This document shows, in pieces, positions 18,673 through 26,823 of a stretch of DNA of 64,000 bases (the first letter of the stretch is position 1; the number at the start of each line of letters is the position of its first letter). The notes under the pieces were generated by a model, which ran no database searches, had not been told where the DNA came from, and worked only from the letters and a program-made list of their open reading frames with translations. The stretch comes from Amycolatopsis sp. WQ 127309. Lineage in GTDB: Bacteria; Actinomycetota; Actinomycetes; Mycobacteriales; Pseudonocardiaceae. Location: positions 1,364,001 to 1,428,000 of the forward strand of contig NZ_CP095481.1 in the NCBI RefSeq assembly GCF_023023025.1. The letters are read 5' to 3'. The translations under genes and the position numbers were made by a program.

Positions 18673-19811
18673 TCACCACCGCCCTCACCGCATCGCTGGT
18701 TCTCGGCGCGCTCGAACTGGAACCCACCGAGCTCGGCCTGGTGCCGCACCGGCTGCCCGCCCACGCGCGGGCCCAGAACACCGACCCGCGGCTGGCCATG
18801 GCCGAGGCGCAGCCCGCGGGCGTGCGGCTGCGGTTCCGGACCCGCGCCGACGTCGTCGAGCTGGAAACCCGGCCCACGAAGCTGGTGTACGCGGGTGCCC
18901 CGCCGCGCCCGGACGGCGTCTACGACCTGCTCGTCGACGGCCGCCTCGCGCAGTCGGGCGTGGTCGAGGGCGGCAGCACGCTGACCGTCGATCCGCGCAC
19001 CGGCGCCGGGTCGCGGGCGGACGGCCCGACCGGCCGCGTCCGGTTCGCCGGGCTGGGCGACGGCGCCAAGGACGTCGAGATCTGGTTGCCGCACAACGAG
19101 ATCACCGAGCTGGTGGCGTTGCGCACCGACGCGCCGGTCGAGACCGTGCCGGCCCGCGGCCGGGTCTGGCTGCACCACGGCAGCTCGATCAGCCACGGCT
19201 CGAACGCGGCGACGCCGTCCGGGACGTGGCCCGCGCTCGCCGCCACCGCCGCCGGAGTAGACCTGGTGAACCTCGGGTTCAGCGGCAACGCGCTGCTCGA
19301 CCCGTTCACCGCCCGCGCGCTGCGCGACACCCCGGCCGACCTGATCAGCGTCAAGCTCGGCATCAACGTCGTCAACGCCGACCTGATGCGGCTGCGCGCG
19401 TTCGGCCCGGCCGTGCACGGGTTCCTCGACACCATCCGCGACGGGCACCCGGACACGCCGCTGCTGGTCGTCTCGCCGATCCTCTGCCCGATCCACGAAC
19501 GGACGCCGGGGCCGGGCGACTTCGACCACGAGGCGCTGGCCGCGGGCGAGGTGCGGTTCCGGGCCACCGGCGACCCCGCCGAGACGGCGGCGGGCAAGCT
19601 GACGCTGGAGGTCATCCGCGCCGAGCTGGAGCGGATCGTGGCGGCCCGGCAGGACGCCCGGCTGCACTACCTCGACGGCCGCGAGCTGTACGGCGAAGCC
19701 GACTTCGCGGAGTTCCCGCTGCCGGACAACCTGCACCCGGACGCGGCGGCGCACCGCCGGATCGGCGAGCGGTTCACGAAGCTCGTGTTCGCCGACGGCG
19801 TCTTCTCTTGA
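18669..19811 (+). CDS. SGNH/GDSL-type hydrolase
   Basis: Probable esterase/lipase, 380 aa; no clear signal peptide. An N-terminal beta-rich domain (about 1-160) precedes the SGNH domain: block I HHGSSISHGSN with the nucleophile Ser, block II GFSGNALLDPF, block III KLGINVVN, and the C-terminal DxxH-like block DNLHPDAAAHRRIGERF with catalytic His. Translationally coupled to the TetR gene (ATGA). Substrate not predictable; the TetR may sense it. Confidence 0.85.
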   Translation: MITTALTASLVLGALELEPTELGLVPHRLPAHARAQNTDPRLAMAEAQPAGVRLRFRTRADVVELETRPTKLVYAGAPPRPDGVYDLLVDGRLAQSGVVEGGSTLTVDPRTGAGSRADGPTGRVRFAGLGDGAKDVEIWLPHNEITELVALRTDAPVETVPARGRVWLHHGSSISHGSNAATPSGTWPALAATAAGVDLVNLGFSGNALLDPFTARALRDTPADLISVKLGINVVNADLMRLRAFGPAVHGFLDTIRDGHPDTPLLVVSPILCPIHERTPGPGDFDHEALAAGEVRFRATGDPAETAAGKLTLEVIRAELERIVAARQDARLHYLDGRELYGEADFAEFPLPDNLHPDAAAHRRIGERFTKLVFADGVFS

Positions 19812-19838
19812 CTTCAAGCTCGCTTGAAGTTGAATGCT
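19808..19838 (+). promoter_or_regulatory. MerR/SoxR-like promoter with 19-bp spacer
   Basis: A -35 TTGACT (19808-19813) and a -10 AATGCT (19833-19838) are separated by 19 bp, the stretched spacing typical of promoters activated by MerR-family proteins. The spacer contains the palindrome ACTTCAAGC-TC-GCTTGAAGT (19811-19830), close to known SoxR sites of actinobacteria. The transcript would begin at ATG 19845, i.e. leaderless. It overlaps the SGNH gene's stop codon. Confidence 0.6.
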
Positions 19839-19844
19839 GGACGC

Positions 19845-20255
19845 ATGTTCACCGAAGCAGAGCTCGCGTACCTCGCTGACCAGCCCCTCGGCCGCCTGGC
19901 GACGGCCCAGCCCGACGGCAAGCTCCAGGTCAACCCGGTCGGCTTCCGCTACAACCCCGACGAGAAGACCGTCGACGTCACCGGGCACAACCTGCGCACC
20001 AGCAAGAAGTTCCGCAACATCGCGACGAACGACCAGGTCGCGTTCGTCGTCGACGACCTCCCGTCGACGAACCCGTGGCGGGTCCGCTGCCTGGAGATCC
20101 GCGGCCGCGCGGAGGCACTGGTCGGCGTCAGCCTGCCGGACAACCACTTCGACGACGCGGTGATCCGCATCCACCCGGCCCGCATCCTCGCCTTCGGCGT
20201 CGAGGACTGGGACCGGGAGCCGCTGGAGCTGGAGACGAACATCCGCAACGTCTGA
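19845..20255 (+). CDS. PPOX-class F420-dependent oxidoreductase-like protein
   Basis: 136-aa split-barrel flavin/F420-binding family protein. ATG 19845 has no ribosome site, consistent with leaderless translation from the MerR-type promoter. Family features: LADQPLGRLATAQPDGKLQVNPVGFRYN at the N-terminus and VDVTGHNLRTSKKFRNIATNDQVAFVVDD in the middle. Cofactor (FMN or F420) and substrate are not determined by sequence. Regulation by an oxidant-sensing MerR protein is inferred. Confidence 0.8.
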   Translation: MFTEAELAYLADQPLGRLATAQPDGKLQVNPVGFRYNPDEKTVDVTGHNLRTSKKFRNIATNDQVAFVVDDLPSTNPWRVRCLEIRGRAEALVGVSLPDNHFDDAVIRIHPARILAFGVEDWDREPLELETNIRNV

Positions 20256-20265
20256 CGTCGGTGCC

Positions 20266-20298
20266 GCCGGTGCGGGCGCTGGGGGTGCCCGCACCGGC
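20266..20298. terminator. Bidirectional terminator hairpin
   Basis: GCCGGTGCGGGC (20266-20277) pairs perfectly with GCCCGCACCGGC (20287-20298), 9-nt loop. It lies between two convergent genes ending at 20255 and 20304. Confidence 0.75.
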
Positions 20299-20303
20299 GC
20301 CGG

Positions 20304-20708
20304 TCACTGGTGCACGCACCCGGCCCGGGTGCAGCGGAGCTGACCGAAGTCGTGGTCGTACTGGTCGGACAGGTGGATGTAGATCACCTGGACGCCGCCG
20401 ACCTTGTTGATGGTGAGGACTTCCGAGAAGGACGGGTCGACCCCGGGGAACGTCGCGTCGCACTCGACGGGGCTGGTGGAGGTGCCGTTGACACCCCAGA
20501 CGCAGACCTCGCGGTAGCCGCTGACCGCGTGGATCGTGCCGGACACCGTCGCCGAACGGCCGTCGCTCCACCCGATGGTTCCCGCGGCCACACTGGCGCC
20601 GTACTCGATCCGCCACGGCGTCGTCACCGCCGCGTCGGCCACGGCCGCCGAACCGAACATCGCCGCCACGACCGCCGCTGCCGCGACCACCGACCTGATG
20701 ACCCGCAT
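20304..20708 (-). CDS. Small secreted protein of unknown function
   Basis: 134 aa. ATG 20708 follows GGGAGG. A signal peptide (MRVIRSVVAAAAVVAAMFG, cleavage likely after ADA near residue 27) precedes a beta-rich mature domain of about 105 residues with four Cys (VCVWG, VECDA, LRCTRAGCV), consistent with two disulphides. No family recognised. The gene is isolated between the convergent PPOX gene and the winged-helix regulator. Confidence 0.7.
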   Translation of the reverse strand: MRVIRSVVAAAAVVAAMFGSAAVADAAVTTPWRIEYGASVAAGTIGWSDGRSATVSGTIHAVSGYREVCVWGVNGTSTSPVECDATFPGVDPSFSEVLTINKVGGVQVIYIHLSDQYDHDFGQLRCTRAGCVHQ

Positions 20709-20816
20709 GGAAAACCTCCCCACGCCCGGCACCGTGCCGGACTCCGGGAGGCTAGTGGCGGGCTCCGGGGAGACCCCAGGGTTTTGCGCATCCCGAAATG
20801 GCTCCACTGTGGACGG

Positions 20817-21338
20817 TCAGCCGCGCAGCACACGGTGGCCGTGCCCGGTGAGCCCGTGGCGCACCGACCGCCCGGTCCGCCGCGTGGCGACCAGACCGGC
20901 CGCGCGAAGGGCCGTCGCGCACTGGGACGCCCGCGACGGGCTGATCCGCGTCGCCTCCGCCAGCTCGGCGGTGGAGCGTTCGCCGTCGCCGAGGAGCCGG
21001 AGGATCTCGGCGCGGGTCCGGCCCAGCACGTCGCTCAACGCGTCGGCCGGGCAGCGCTTCACCGGCGGCGCCGCCGGGCAGTAGAGCACCGGTTGCGCCG
21101 CCTCGGGGACGAACCGCAGCCGGCGCGCGGTGGAGTCGACGAGCAGTCCCCGCCCACCGAGCCGGACGGCGCGGTCCGGAAGGTCGCGGATCGACAGGAC
21201 CGGAGCCTGCCACCGGACCCGCGGGTGCAGCGCGTTGAGCAGGTCGCCGATCCCCGCCCGGAGCCAGCCCGCCTGATCGCCGGCGGCGGCGAACCGGGTC
21301 CGGGCCAGATCTTCGACATCGAACAACACGCGCAGCAT
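20817..21338 (-). CDS. ArsR-like winged-helix regulator, short form
   Basis: 173 aa. ATG 21338 follows GGAGG. The C-terminal winged helix reads RTRAEILRLLGDGERSTAELAEATRISPSRASQCATALRAAGLVATRRTGRSV. The N-terminus (MLRVLFDVEDLARTRFA) resembles the opening of a longer actinobacterial ArsR family of about 300+ residues, but the middle is much shortened here. It lies beyond the ABC cassette, separated by a duplicated 160-170 bp segment. Target unknown. Confidence 0.72.
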   Translation of the reverse strand: MLRVLFDVEDLARTRFAAAGDQAGWLRAGIGDLLNALHPRVRWQAPVLSIRDLPDRAVRLGGRGLLVDSTARRLRFVPEAAQPVLYCPAAPPVKRCPADALSDVLGRTRAEILRLLGDGERSTAELAEATRISPSRASQCATALRAAGLVATRRTGRSVRHGLTGHGHRVLRG

Positions 21339-21357
21339 GGCTTCCTCCGGTGTGGCC

Positions 21358-21690
21358 GCCGCGGTACCCGGCGGGCGCAGCATCCACGCCGAGACGCGCG
21401 TTCCGGTTGAGCCCGCACCAGATGTTCACCGCCTGGCCGGTCACGCCCCACAGACGGCACCTGCCCCGGCCGTGGCGCCCACCGCCGCCGTCACCCCGGC
21501 CGGTCCGGTGCGTGGCTACCGGCGGGCGCCGCGGTACCCGGCGGGCGCAGCATCCACGCCGAGACGCGGGCTCCGATTGAGCCCGCACCAGATGTTCACG
21601 CCTGGCCGGTCACGCCCCACAGACGGCGCCCGCCCCGGCCGTCACCCCGGCGCCCACCCCGGCCGGTCCGGTGCGTGGCTACCGGCGGCC
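21358..21690. repeat. Tandem duplication of a roughly 165-bp intergenic unit
   Basis: The unit beginning GCCGCGGTACCCGGCGGGCG at about 21358 recurs at about 21528, with long identical blocks such as the one ending in GATGTTCAC and a shared GGTCCGGTGCGTGGCTACCGG end. The second copy ends in the 3' end of the permease gene at 21679, and the copies differ by small indels. Probably arose by duplication of the sequence around the permease end. No coding role seen. Confidence 0.7.
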
Positions 21691-22242
21691 GCCCCGGGCC
21701 GCGTAGGTCGTCGCTCCCGTTAGCGCCAGCACCGCCGCCGTCCACGTCGCCGCCGTGGTGGCCGGGGGTTGCAGCATCCACGCGGCGATGCGGGCGCCGG
21801 TCGAGTCGTCGTCCGGGACGAACGGGCCGATCGCGCACCAGGCCAGCGGGAGCGTCCAGCCGAACTGGCCGCCCGCCACCGTGGCCGCGAGGCCGGCCAA
21901 GCCCGCCAAGCCCGCCGCGTCGCGGACTATGATCGACAAGTCGACAATTGGCGTGCCCAGGTGCTGCACCCCCAGCACCAGCGCGCCCGTCGCGACGCCG
22001 ATCAGGGCCAGGTGGGCGAACCGCCGGACCGGCCACGGGAGGGCCGCGGCACGGTCGAGATCCGGGTCCTGGCCGCTCAGGCCGATCGCCGCCACCGCGA
22101 TCCCGGCCGCCAGCGTCAGCACCACCAGCAGGGTGTCCCACGAATCGCGGCCCAGGAACCACAGGCCGAACGTGGCCACCAGCAGCGCCGCGAACGCCGC
22201 CGGGAGCTGCCTCGACCGGGCGTAGAGGATCGCCCACCTCAT
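21679..22242 (-). CDS. ABC exporter-associated membrane protein
   Basis: 187 aa with about five hydrophobic segments (e.g. FAALLVATFGLWFLG, LLVVLTLAAGIAVAAIGL, FAHLALIGVATGALVLGV, TTAATWTAAVLALTGATTYAA). ATG overlaps the stop of the larger permease (ATGA). Last gene of the sigma/anti-sigma/ABC cassette; probable second permease or accessory subunit. No named family recognised. Confidence 0.65.
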   Translation of the reverse strand: MRWAILYARSRQLPAAFAALLVATFGLWFLGRDSWDTLLVVLTLAAGIAVAAIGLSGQDPDLDRAAALPWPVRRFAHLALIGVATGALVLGVQHLGTPIVDLSIIVRDAAGLAGLAGLAATVAGGQFGWTLPLAWCAIGPFVPDDDSTGARIAAWMLQPPATTAATWTAAVLALTGATTYAARGGRR

Positions 22243-23594
22243 CGCAGCGCCCCCGGCACGAGCGTGTCGATCGGGTCGCCGTCGCAGGTCAGCAGCACTT
22301 GGCGCAGCGCGACGATCCGGGCGAACTGGACGTCCGCCGGCAGCGCGCGGAACTTCGCCCACGCCTGCTCGATCGGAGCGGACTCCAGGCGGAACCAGCT
22401 CCCGGCGTACTCGGGCAGCTGCTTCAGCTCGCCGGTGAAGTACCCCGCCGCGATCATGCGGGCCCCCAGGTCTGACGAGTCGCCGTAGCTCGGTGGCACG
22501 CACCCGGGCAGCCCGGCGCCGGACAGCACCGCCGCGCGCAGGGTGCTCGCGTCCGCCGTCAGCAGGTCGTCGTTGACCTGGAAGTCCAGGTAGACGACGC
22601 CGGGATCGCGGGCAGGCCGATCGGTGACGGAAGACGGCGCCGTCCGCTCCTCGATCCGGGTGGGCGCGCCGGGCAGCTTCGCCAGCAGCGCCAGCGCTTC
22701 GCGACCCGGCCCGGCCAGCGCGGCCAGCCTGTCCTCGTGCGCCCGGCTGACGCAGATCGGCCCGTCGCAGAGCTTCCGCGCGGCGACGCTGTCGGCGGCC
22801 ATGAGACCGTCGGCGAAGGCCGGGAAGACCGGCAGGGCGATCGCCGCCGCGGCCACCACCGGCAGCAGGCCCAGGACCCTGGCCCGCGCGGAATCCGCCG
22901 CCAGCAGCAGGAAGCCCGTCGCCGCGAGACCCGCGAACCACGCCGTCTGCCCGAGGTCCACGGAGGTCGCGGTCGTCGTCAGCATGCCCCGTGGCTCGCT
23001 GAAGACCGGCGTCAGCAGCCCGAATCGGCTGTACGCCCCGGAAAGCGCGCCCGACGCCCAGACCAGGATCGACACCGCCATGGTCAGCACGGCCAGCGCG
23101 GGCGCGGTCAGCGGGTGCGGCAGCAGCCGCCCGACCGCCAGGCCGACCCAGCTCCCGGCCACGATGGCGAGCAGGCCGACGAACAGGACCGGCAGGAAGC
23201 TCACGGACACGAACCCGCCGTGCCCCAGCACCTCGGCCAGGCCGACGCCGAACACCAGCACGAACCCGAGCGCGCTCAGCGCCCCCACCGCTCCGGCGAG
23301 CCGCAGCGCCCGGTGCCACCCCGGCCGGGACGTCGTGGACAGCAGCTCGACCATGCCGGAGCGGCTGTCGCGCATGCCCTGGATCGCCCCGGCGCCGACG
23401 GCGATCGGCCACAGGAACACCAAGAAGAACCGCAGCCACAACGCCGTGGTCGTCGTGTTCGCCGTCCACGACGCGGGCACCTTCCACCACGGCCCGGACA
23501 GCAGGAACAGGAACCCGAGCGCGACCACGGCGAGCGCCAGCCCGGCCCAGGGCGCGATGGAGCGCCGCAGTTCGATGCGGAAGACCATCACCAC
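22239..23594 (-). CDS. ABC exporter permease-like membrane protein
   Basis: 451 aa. About six to seven membrane segments lie in the first 255 residues and in 235-265. They are followed by a soluble C-terminal domain of about 180 residues that includes PGVVYLDFQVNDDLLTADAS and three Cys. The layout resembles ABC-2-type permeases of actinobacterial lantibiotic/antibiotic exporters. It overlaps the upstream ATPase gene by 7 bp. The soluble domain is unrecognised. Confidence 0.7.
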   Translation of the reverse strand: MVMVFRIELRRSIAPWAGLALAVVALGFLFLLSGPWWKVPASWTANTTTTALWLRFFLVFLWPIAVGAGAIQGMRDSRSGMVELLSTTSRPGWHRALRLAGAVGALSALGFVLVFGVGLAEVLGHGGFVSVSFLPVLFVGLLAIVAGSWVGLAVGRLLPHPLTAPALAVLTMAVSILVWASGALSGAYSRFGLLTPVFSEPRGMLTTTATSVDLGQTAWFAGLAATGFLLLAADSARARVLGLLPVVAAAAIALPVFPAFADGLMAADSVAARKLCDGPICVSRAHEDRLAALAGPGREALALLAKLPGAPTRIEERTAPSSVTDRPARDPGVVYLDFQVNDDLLTADASTLRAAVLSGAGLPGCVPPSYGDSSDLGARMIAAGYFTGELKQLPEYAGSWFRLESAPIEQAWAKFRALPADVQFARIVALRQVLLTCDGDPIDTLVPGALR

Positions 23595-24391
23595 GCCCCC
23601 TTGCCGTGCTCGTGGTTCAGCAGCGCCGAATAACCGCGCTCGATCGGGCTGTCACCGACGTGGTCCGGGGTCCCCGCCGCGGCCAGCTCGCCCGGCGTCC
23701 CCTGGAAGACCAGCTTGCCCTCGGCGAAGAGCACGACGTCGGAACACGCCGTGCCGACGTCTTCGACCAGGTGCGTCGAGATCAGCACGCACGAGTCCTG
23801 GCCCAGTTCCTGGACGAGCTCGCGGAACCGGACGCGCTGGGCCGGGTCCAGGCCGGCCGTCGGCTCGTCGAGCAGCAGGATGTCCGGGTCGTTGACGATC
23901 GCCTGCGCGATCCCGACGCGGCGCACCATGCCGCCGGACAGCGTCTTCATCCGGTCGCCGGCTCGGTCGGCCAGCCCGACGCGCTCGATCGCGCGCTGCA
24001 CCGCGCCCGGGATGTCCGCCTTCGGCATTTCCTTGAGCCACGCCAGGTATTCGACGAACTCGCGGACCGTGAACCGCTTGTAGTAGCCGAAGTCCTGGGG
24101 CAGGTAACCGATCCGGCGGCGCAGGCCGCGCTGCCCGGCGTGCCCCCCGGCCGGTGCGCCGAGCAGCGTCAGCCGGCCTTCCGCCGGCCGCAGCACCGTC
24201 GCCAGCGCCCGGATCAGCGTCGTCTTGCCCGCGCCGTTCGGCCCGAGCAGGCCGTGCACCCCCTTGCCCAGCGACAGGTCCAGCCCGTCCACCGCCATTT
24301 TCCGCCGTCCGACCCGCACCTTCAGCCCTTCCGCCCGGATTTCCCAGGCGTAGGCCGTTGGCGCGATCTCGGCGGCCCCGACAGCACGCAT
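23588..24391 (-). CDS. ABC exporter ATP-binding protein
   Basis: 267 aa ABC-2-type ATPase. Walker A LLGPNGAGKTTLIRAL, Q-loop YLPQDFGYYKRFTV, signature LSGGMVRR, Walker B ILLLDEPTAGLDP and switch His in STHLVEDV are intact. ATG 24391 follows GGGAGGAAG. It is 10 bp downstream of the anti-sigma gene and overlaps the permease gene, so it belongs to the ECF cassette. Exported compound unknown. Confidence 0.88.
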   Translation of the reverse strand: MRAVGAAEIAPTAYAWEIRAEGLKVRVGRRKMAVDGLDLSLGKGVHGLLGPNGAGKTTLIRALATVLRPAEGRLTLLGAPAGGHAGQRGLRRRIGYLPQDFGYYKRFTVREFVEYLAWLKEMPKADIPGAVQRAIERVGLADRAGDRMKTLSGGMVRRVGIAQAIVNDPDILLLDEPTAGLDPAQRVRFRELVQELGQDSCVLISTHLVEDVGTACSDVVLFAEGKLVFQGTPGELAAAGTPDHVGDSPIERGYSALLNHEHGKGAW

Positions 24392-24401
24392 GTCTTCCTC
24401 C

Positions 24402-25208
24402 CTAGTCGCCGACGCCGAGCCGGGTGAACGCGCCCTTGTGCAGGGCGACGACCACCGTCGTCAGCGCGAAGATCCCCGCCCACACCGGCACCGCACCGGC
24501 ACTGAGCGCAACTGTCTGCCGGTGCGCCACAACGCTCGGCAGCACCACCGCCGCGACCCACACCGCGCCGAGCACGCCGGCCGCGCGGGTGACGCCGATC
24601 AGGCCGCCCAGCGCGAGCGTGCCGGTGGTGAAGGCCAGGCTCGGCACCAGCCAGAGCGCCAACCCGGTGCCGGTCAGCCAGCCCGCGACGCCGAGCACCG
24701 GCAGGACGACGACGAGCACCGCCACCGTCCGCCGCGCGATCAGGTACAGCCCGGCCCGCGGGGTCGCGACGACGACCTCGTACGCCGGATCGAGGCCCCG
24801 CGCCCACGACGCGGCGACGCCGAGCACCGGCAGCAGCGGCGCGAGCAGCTGCACCGCCGTCGTGTCGAACGTCGCGGGCCAGATCCGGTCGAACGCCACC
24901 ACGACCAGCGTGAGCAGCACGATCATCGCCAGCCACGGCACCATCACCGGGGTGGTCCAGGTGAACAGCCACCGCCGCCGCGGGTGCGCTGTCGGCTGCG
25001 GGTGCGCGGGCGTGCCCGACAGCTCGATGTCCACCGCGAGCCGCGACCAGACGAGGTCCACCACCGGCTGCGCGGGCCTCAGCACGGCCAGCCGCGCCCG
25101 GCACACCGCGCACGTCTCGAGGTGCGCCTCGACGCCCCAGAGCTGGTCACCGGGAAGGTCGTCGCCCGCCGTGTAGCCGGCGATGAGCTCGTCCGACGGA
25201 TGCTTCAT
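24402..25208 (-). CDS. Zinc-finger (zf-HC2) anti-sigma factor with multi-pass membrane domain
   Basis: 268 aa. An N-terminal zf-HC2 domain with the HxxxCxxC motif HLETCAVC (about residues 29-36) is the usual sigma-binding/redox zinc site. It is followed by about six membrane helices (e.g. MVPWLAMIVLLTLVVVAF, LLAPLLPVLGVAASWA). ATG overlaps the sigma gene stop (ATGA). It should hold the sigma factor at the membrane until a signal or transporter state releases it. Confidence 0.82.
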   Translation of the reverse strand: MKHPSDELIAGYTAGDDLPGDQLWGVEAHLETCAVCRARLAVLRPAQPVVDLVWSRLAVDIELSGTPAHPQPTAHPRRRWLFTWTTPVMVPWLAMIVLLTLVVVAFDRIWPATFDTTAVQLLAPLLPVLGVAASWARGLDPAYEVVVATPRAGLYLIARRTVAVLVVVLPVLGVAGWLTGTGLALWLVPSLAFTTGTLALGGLIGVTRAAGVLGAVWVAAVVLPSVVAHRQTVALSAGAVPVWAGIFALTTVVVALHKGAFTRLGVGD

Positions 25209-25762
25209 GACAGTGCCTCCCGCATCGCGATCCGCGCCCGCCGGGCCCGGGTCTTGACGGTGCCTTCCGGCAGCCCGAGCAGGACGGCGGTCTCGCGGAC
25301 GGTCAGCCCGTCGAGCACCATCGCCTGCAGCACGGCCCGCAGCTCGGGCGCGAGGTCGCGCAGCGCGTCGCCGACCTCGTCCCCGACCGCGGCCGCCAGC
25401 GCTTCTTCCTCGGCCCCCGGCACCGGCGCGACGTCGAGCGCCATCACCGGCGGCGGCTGCGCGTGGTGCGCCCGCCGGCGGAACGCGTCGACCAGCCGCC
25501 GGGCGGCGATGATCCACACCCAGCCGACCGCGGAACCGCCGGCCGCGGACCCCGCGAACGAGCCCGCCGCGCGCCAGACGGCCAGGTACGTCTCCTGCAT
25601 GACCTCGGCGACGACCTGCTCGTCCGCGCACCGGCGGCGCAGGCGCACGGCCAGCCAGGGCGACGTGCGGCGGTAGAGCTCCTCGAACGCCGCGCGGTCG
25701 CCCTTGGCCGTGCGCCGGACGAGGTGCTCCTCGTCGGCGTCCTCCAGTGGCTTCATCCTCAC
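25205..25762 (-). CDS. ECF RNA polymerase sigma factor
   Basis: 185 aa. Region 2: AAFEELYRRTSPWLAVRLRRRCAD...VMQETYLAVWRAAGSF. Region 4: LAPELRAVLQAMVLDGLTVRETAVLLGLPEGTVKTRARRAR. The start is GTG 25762 or ATG 25756; neither has a good ribosome site at normal distance. First gene of a cassette with its anti-sigma and an ABC exporter, so it probably controls that transporter and its own promoter. Confidence 0.88.
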   Translation of the reverse strand: MRMKPLEDADEEHLVRRTAKGDRAAFEELYRRTSPWLAVRLRRRCADEQVVAEVMQETYLAVWRAAGSFAGSAAGGSAVGWVWIIAARRLVDAFRRRAHHAQPPPVMALDVAPVPGAEEEALAAAVGDEVGDALRDLAPELRAVLQAMVLDGLTVRETAVLLGLPEGTVKTRARRARIAMREALS

Positions 25763-25823
25763 ACCAGGGAAGACGTCGGAAGATCGCCCCCGGTTCTCAC
25801 CCGAGTGTGACCTGCGTCACGCT

Positions 25824-25883
25824 CACTTTCCCTAGGAAAGATACGTCCAGGCGCCCTCGGACGCATCTTTCCCAGCGAAAGTG
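25824..25883. terminator. Compound CTTTC/GAAAG hairpin after mazG
   Basis: Outer arms CACTTTC (25824-25830) and GAAAGTG (25877-25883) are complementary. An inner pair, 25835-25848 with 25859-25872, matches at 13 of 14 bases. It lies just past the mazG stop and upstream of the sigma-factor gene; probable terminator. Shares the GCATCTTTCC and GAAAGTG blocks with the element at 8506-8571. Confidence 0.6.
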
Positions 25884-25893
25884 GCGTCCGGGG

Positions 25894-26823
25894 TCAGTCG
25901 CGGGTGGGCCAGAACTTGCGCCAGCCGTCCGCCTCCAGGGTGGTCGGCTCCAGGCCCGCGTCGCGCGCGGCCTGCTCGGCGGCGCGGACCTCCAGCGCGA
26001 ACTCCTTCGCCAGCGCTCGCAGCTCGCCCTCGGGGTCGACGCCCGCGCGGCGGGCCGTGGCCGCGATGCGGAACAGCTGGGCCGCCGCGTTCGAGCCCTC
26101 GGGAAAGAGGTCCAGCGGGATGCCGGCGCGGCCGCTGCGCTGGCCGAGCTTGCCGGCCAGCGCGACCGCGGGCTGGCCGAGCGCGACGCCGTCCACAATG
26201 GACAGACGCTGCTTCTCGCGCTGCTTCAGCTCTTCCCACTTGGCGTTCTGGTGCTCGACCGTGCGCACCTCGTCGGCGCCGGCGAAGACGTGCGGGTGCC
26301 GGCCGACCAGCTTCTCGACCAGTGCGGCCGCGACGTCGTCGATGCCGAACGGGTCCGCCGGGTCCTCGGCGGCGACGCGGGCGTGGAAGAGCACCTGCAG
26401 CAGGACGTCGCCGAGCTCCTCGCGCAGCGCCTCGCGGTCGCCGTCTTCGATCGCGTCGAGCAGCTCGTAGGTCTCCTCGACCAGGTACTGCCGCAGCGAC
26501 TCGTGCGTCTGCACGGCGTCCCACGGGCAGCCGCCCGGCGAGCGGAGCCGGTCCATCACGTCCGCGGCTTCGACCAGCGGCGGGACGGGCGTGTCGATGA
26601 CCTGCGCGCCGGTCGCGATGAGCACGGCCGCGGCGGGTTCTTCGCGGGACGTCGTGAGCAGCACGATGCCCTTCAGCGACAGCGCCTCCGTGATCGCCGG
26701 GACCCCGAACACCGCGGGGTCGACGTCCGAGGCCGCGAAGACGGCGGTGGACTCACGAAGGACCTTCAGCGCCGCGGCGGGCAGTGTCGCCCCGCGGACG
26801 ACTACGACGACGCCCCGGCTCAC
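25894..26823 (-). CDS. mazG: MazG nucleoside triphosphate pyrophosphohydrolase
   Basis: House-cleaning enzyme that hydrolyses aberrant or excess NTPs to NMP and pyrophosphate. 309 aa from GTG 26823, which overlaps the stop of the SurA-like gene (GTGA). An N-terminal extension of about 90 residues, as in mycobacterial MazG, precedes the MazG domain: MDRLRSPGGCPWDAVQTHESLRQYLVEETYELLDAI with EExxE-type Mg ligands, then REELGDVLLQVLFHA. Confidence 0.9.
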   Translation of the reverse strand: MSRGVVVVVRGATLPAAALKVLRESTAVFAASDVDPAVFGVPAITEALSLKGIVLLTTSREEPAAAVLIATGAQVIDTPVPPLVEAADVMDRLRSPGGCPWDAVQTHESLRQYLVEETYELLDAIEDGDREALREELGDVLLQVLFHARVAAEDPADPFGIDDVAAALVEKLVGRHPHVFAGADEVRTVEHQNAKWEELKQREKQRLSIVDGVALGQPAVALAGKLGQRSGRAGIPLDLFPEGSNAAAQLFRIAATARRAGVDPEGELRALAKEFALEVRAAEQAARDAGLEPTTLEADGWRKFWPTRD

